Below, piece by piece: positions 12,651-12,770 of a stretch of DNA of 12,770 nucleotides (positions are counted from its first letter, which is position 1; each line of letters starts with the position of its first letter). The stretch lies in the NCBI GenBank assembly GCA_949286405.1, contig CASECH010000138.1, forward strand, positions 1 through 12,770. The letters are read 5' to 3'. This DNA is from an uncultured bacterium (GTDB lineage: Bacteria; Cyanobacteriota; Vampirovibrionia; Gastranaerophilales; Gastranaerophilaceae). The position numbers and the translations under genes are program-made. The notes under the pieces are model-generated. The model was not told where the DNA came from, did no database searches, and worked only from the letters and a program-made list of their open reading frames with translations.

Positions 12651-12770
12651 ATGTTTTATTTTGATGAAATTTCCGGAAAAAAGGTTTTAAAAAGTGATTT
12701 ATTAAAAAATGTCGAACATTTTTTTACGACAAGAGAATCTGTTATAAAGACTAAAGATGTTGAGTTTGAA
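12651..12770 (+). CDS. pgeF: Laccase-domain protein, PgeF/YfiH-like (5' end only)
   Basis: Only the first 40 codons lie inside the window; the frame is open to the edge. The start reads MFYFDEISGKKVLKSDLL and then VEHFFTTRES at 21-30, which resembles the early H-G-F-T-T-R block of laccase-domain (Cu-oxidase_4) proteins. This family includes PgeF/YfiH, linked to removal of misplaced serine from peptidoglycan precursors and to purine nucleoside chemistry in different members. The catalytic His/Cys residues lie downstream of the window, so the assignment rests on one short motif. The gene diverges from the aquaporin gene and has an extended -10 element almost touching its ATG. Confidence 0.6.
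   Translation, partial: MFYFDEISGKKVLKSDLLKNVEHFFTTRESVIKTKDVEFE

Noticed and set aside
1..12770. CRISPR array, insertion sequence, prophage, tRNA or toxin-antitoxin/defence locus
   Set aside because: No regularly spaced repeats, transposase or integrase genes, cloverleaf sequences or recognised defence domains were seen; the exported PD-(D/E)XK-like protein has a signal peptide and does not sit among defence genes.

Overview
The window is AT-rich, gene-dense bacterial DNA with short intergenic gaps, mostly AGGA/GGAG-type ribosome binding sites, and promoters often of the extended -10 type (TGnTATAAT). The gene set fits an uncultured gut-type relative of the Cyanobacteria (Melainabacteria/Vampirovibrionia, Gastranaerophilales-like): a cyanobacterial-style GH57 glycosidase of the COG1449 type, a peptidoglycan-recycling GH3 enzyme, Gram-negative-style signal peptides, and lineage-style membrane proteins with glycine/alanine-rich helices. 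This placement is inferred from protein character; no rRNA or other marker gene is present to prove it.

Layout. 103-2022 (+): two neighbouring proteins of about 300 residues, each with a membrane helix at both ends; they look like diverged paralogues of unknown function. A strong terminator at 2061-2093 closes them. 2161-2652 (+): a TPR protein with its own promoter. 2667-2849 (-): a 60-residue orphan protein. 2931-5168 (-): a GH57 glycosidase, divergent from a GT4 glycosyltransferase at 5241-6326 (+); their promoters overlap in a 72-base gap and the glycosyltransferase mRNA appears to be leaderless. 6429-8260 (+): an AGCS sodium/amino-acid symporter overlapping a UPF0237 ACT-domain gene, ending in a bidirectional terminator that lies partly inside the last codons of the convergent gene. 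8290-11507 (-): four genes that look like one envelope-directed transcription unit. In order of transcription they are a secreted PD-(D/E)XK-like small protein, a secreted alpha/beta hydrolase, a helical protein of unknown function, and a NagZ-like beta-N-acetylhexosaminidase. 11617-11841 (+): a tiny exported cysteine-rich protein with its own terminator. 11906-12544 (-): an aquaporin-family channel with an unusual selectivity filter. 12651-12770 (+): the 5' end of a laccase-domain (PgeF/YfiH-like) gene cut by the window edge.

How they may work together. Two loose themes are visible: carbohydrate chemistry (GH57 and GT4, divergently controlled) and envelope or peptidoglycan upkeep (NagZ, PgeF-like, secreted hydrolase and nuclease-fold proteins). 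The transporter plus ACT sensor suggests amino-acid uptake linked to sensing. No mobile element, CRISPR array, tRNA, rRNA or phage signature was seen. The least explained parts are the paired two-helix membrane proteins, the secreted nuclease-fold/hydrolase operon and the duplicated cysteine motif. All non-coding gaps are shorter than 300 bases.
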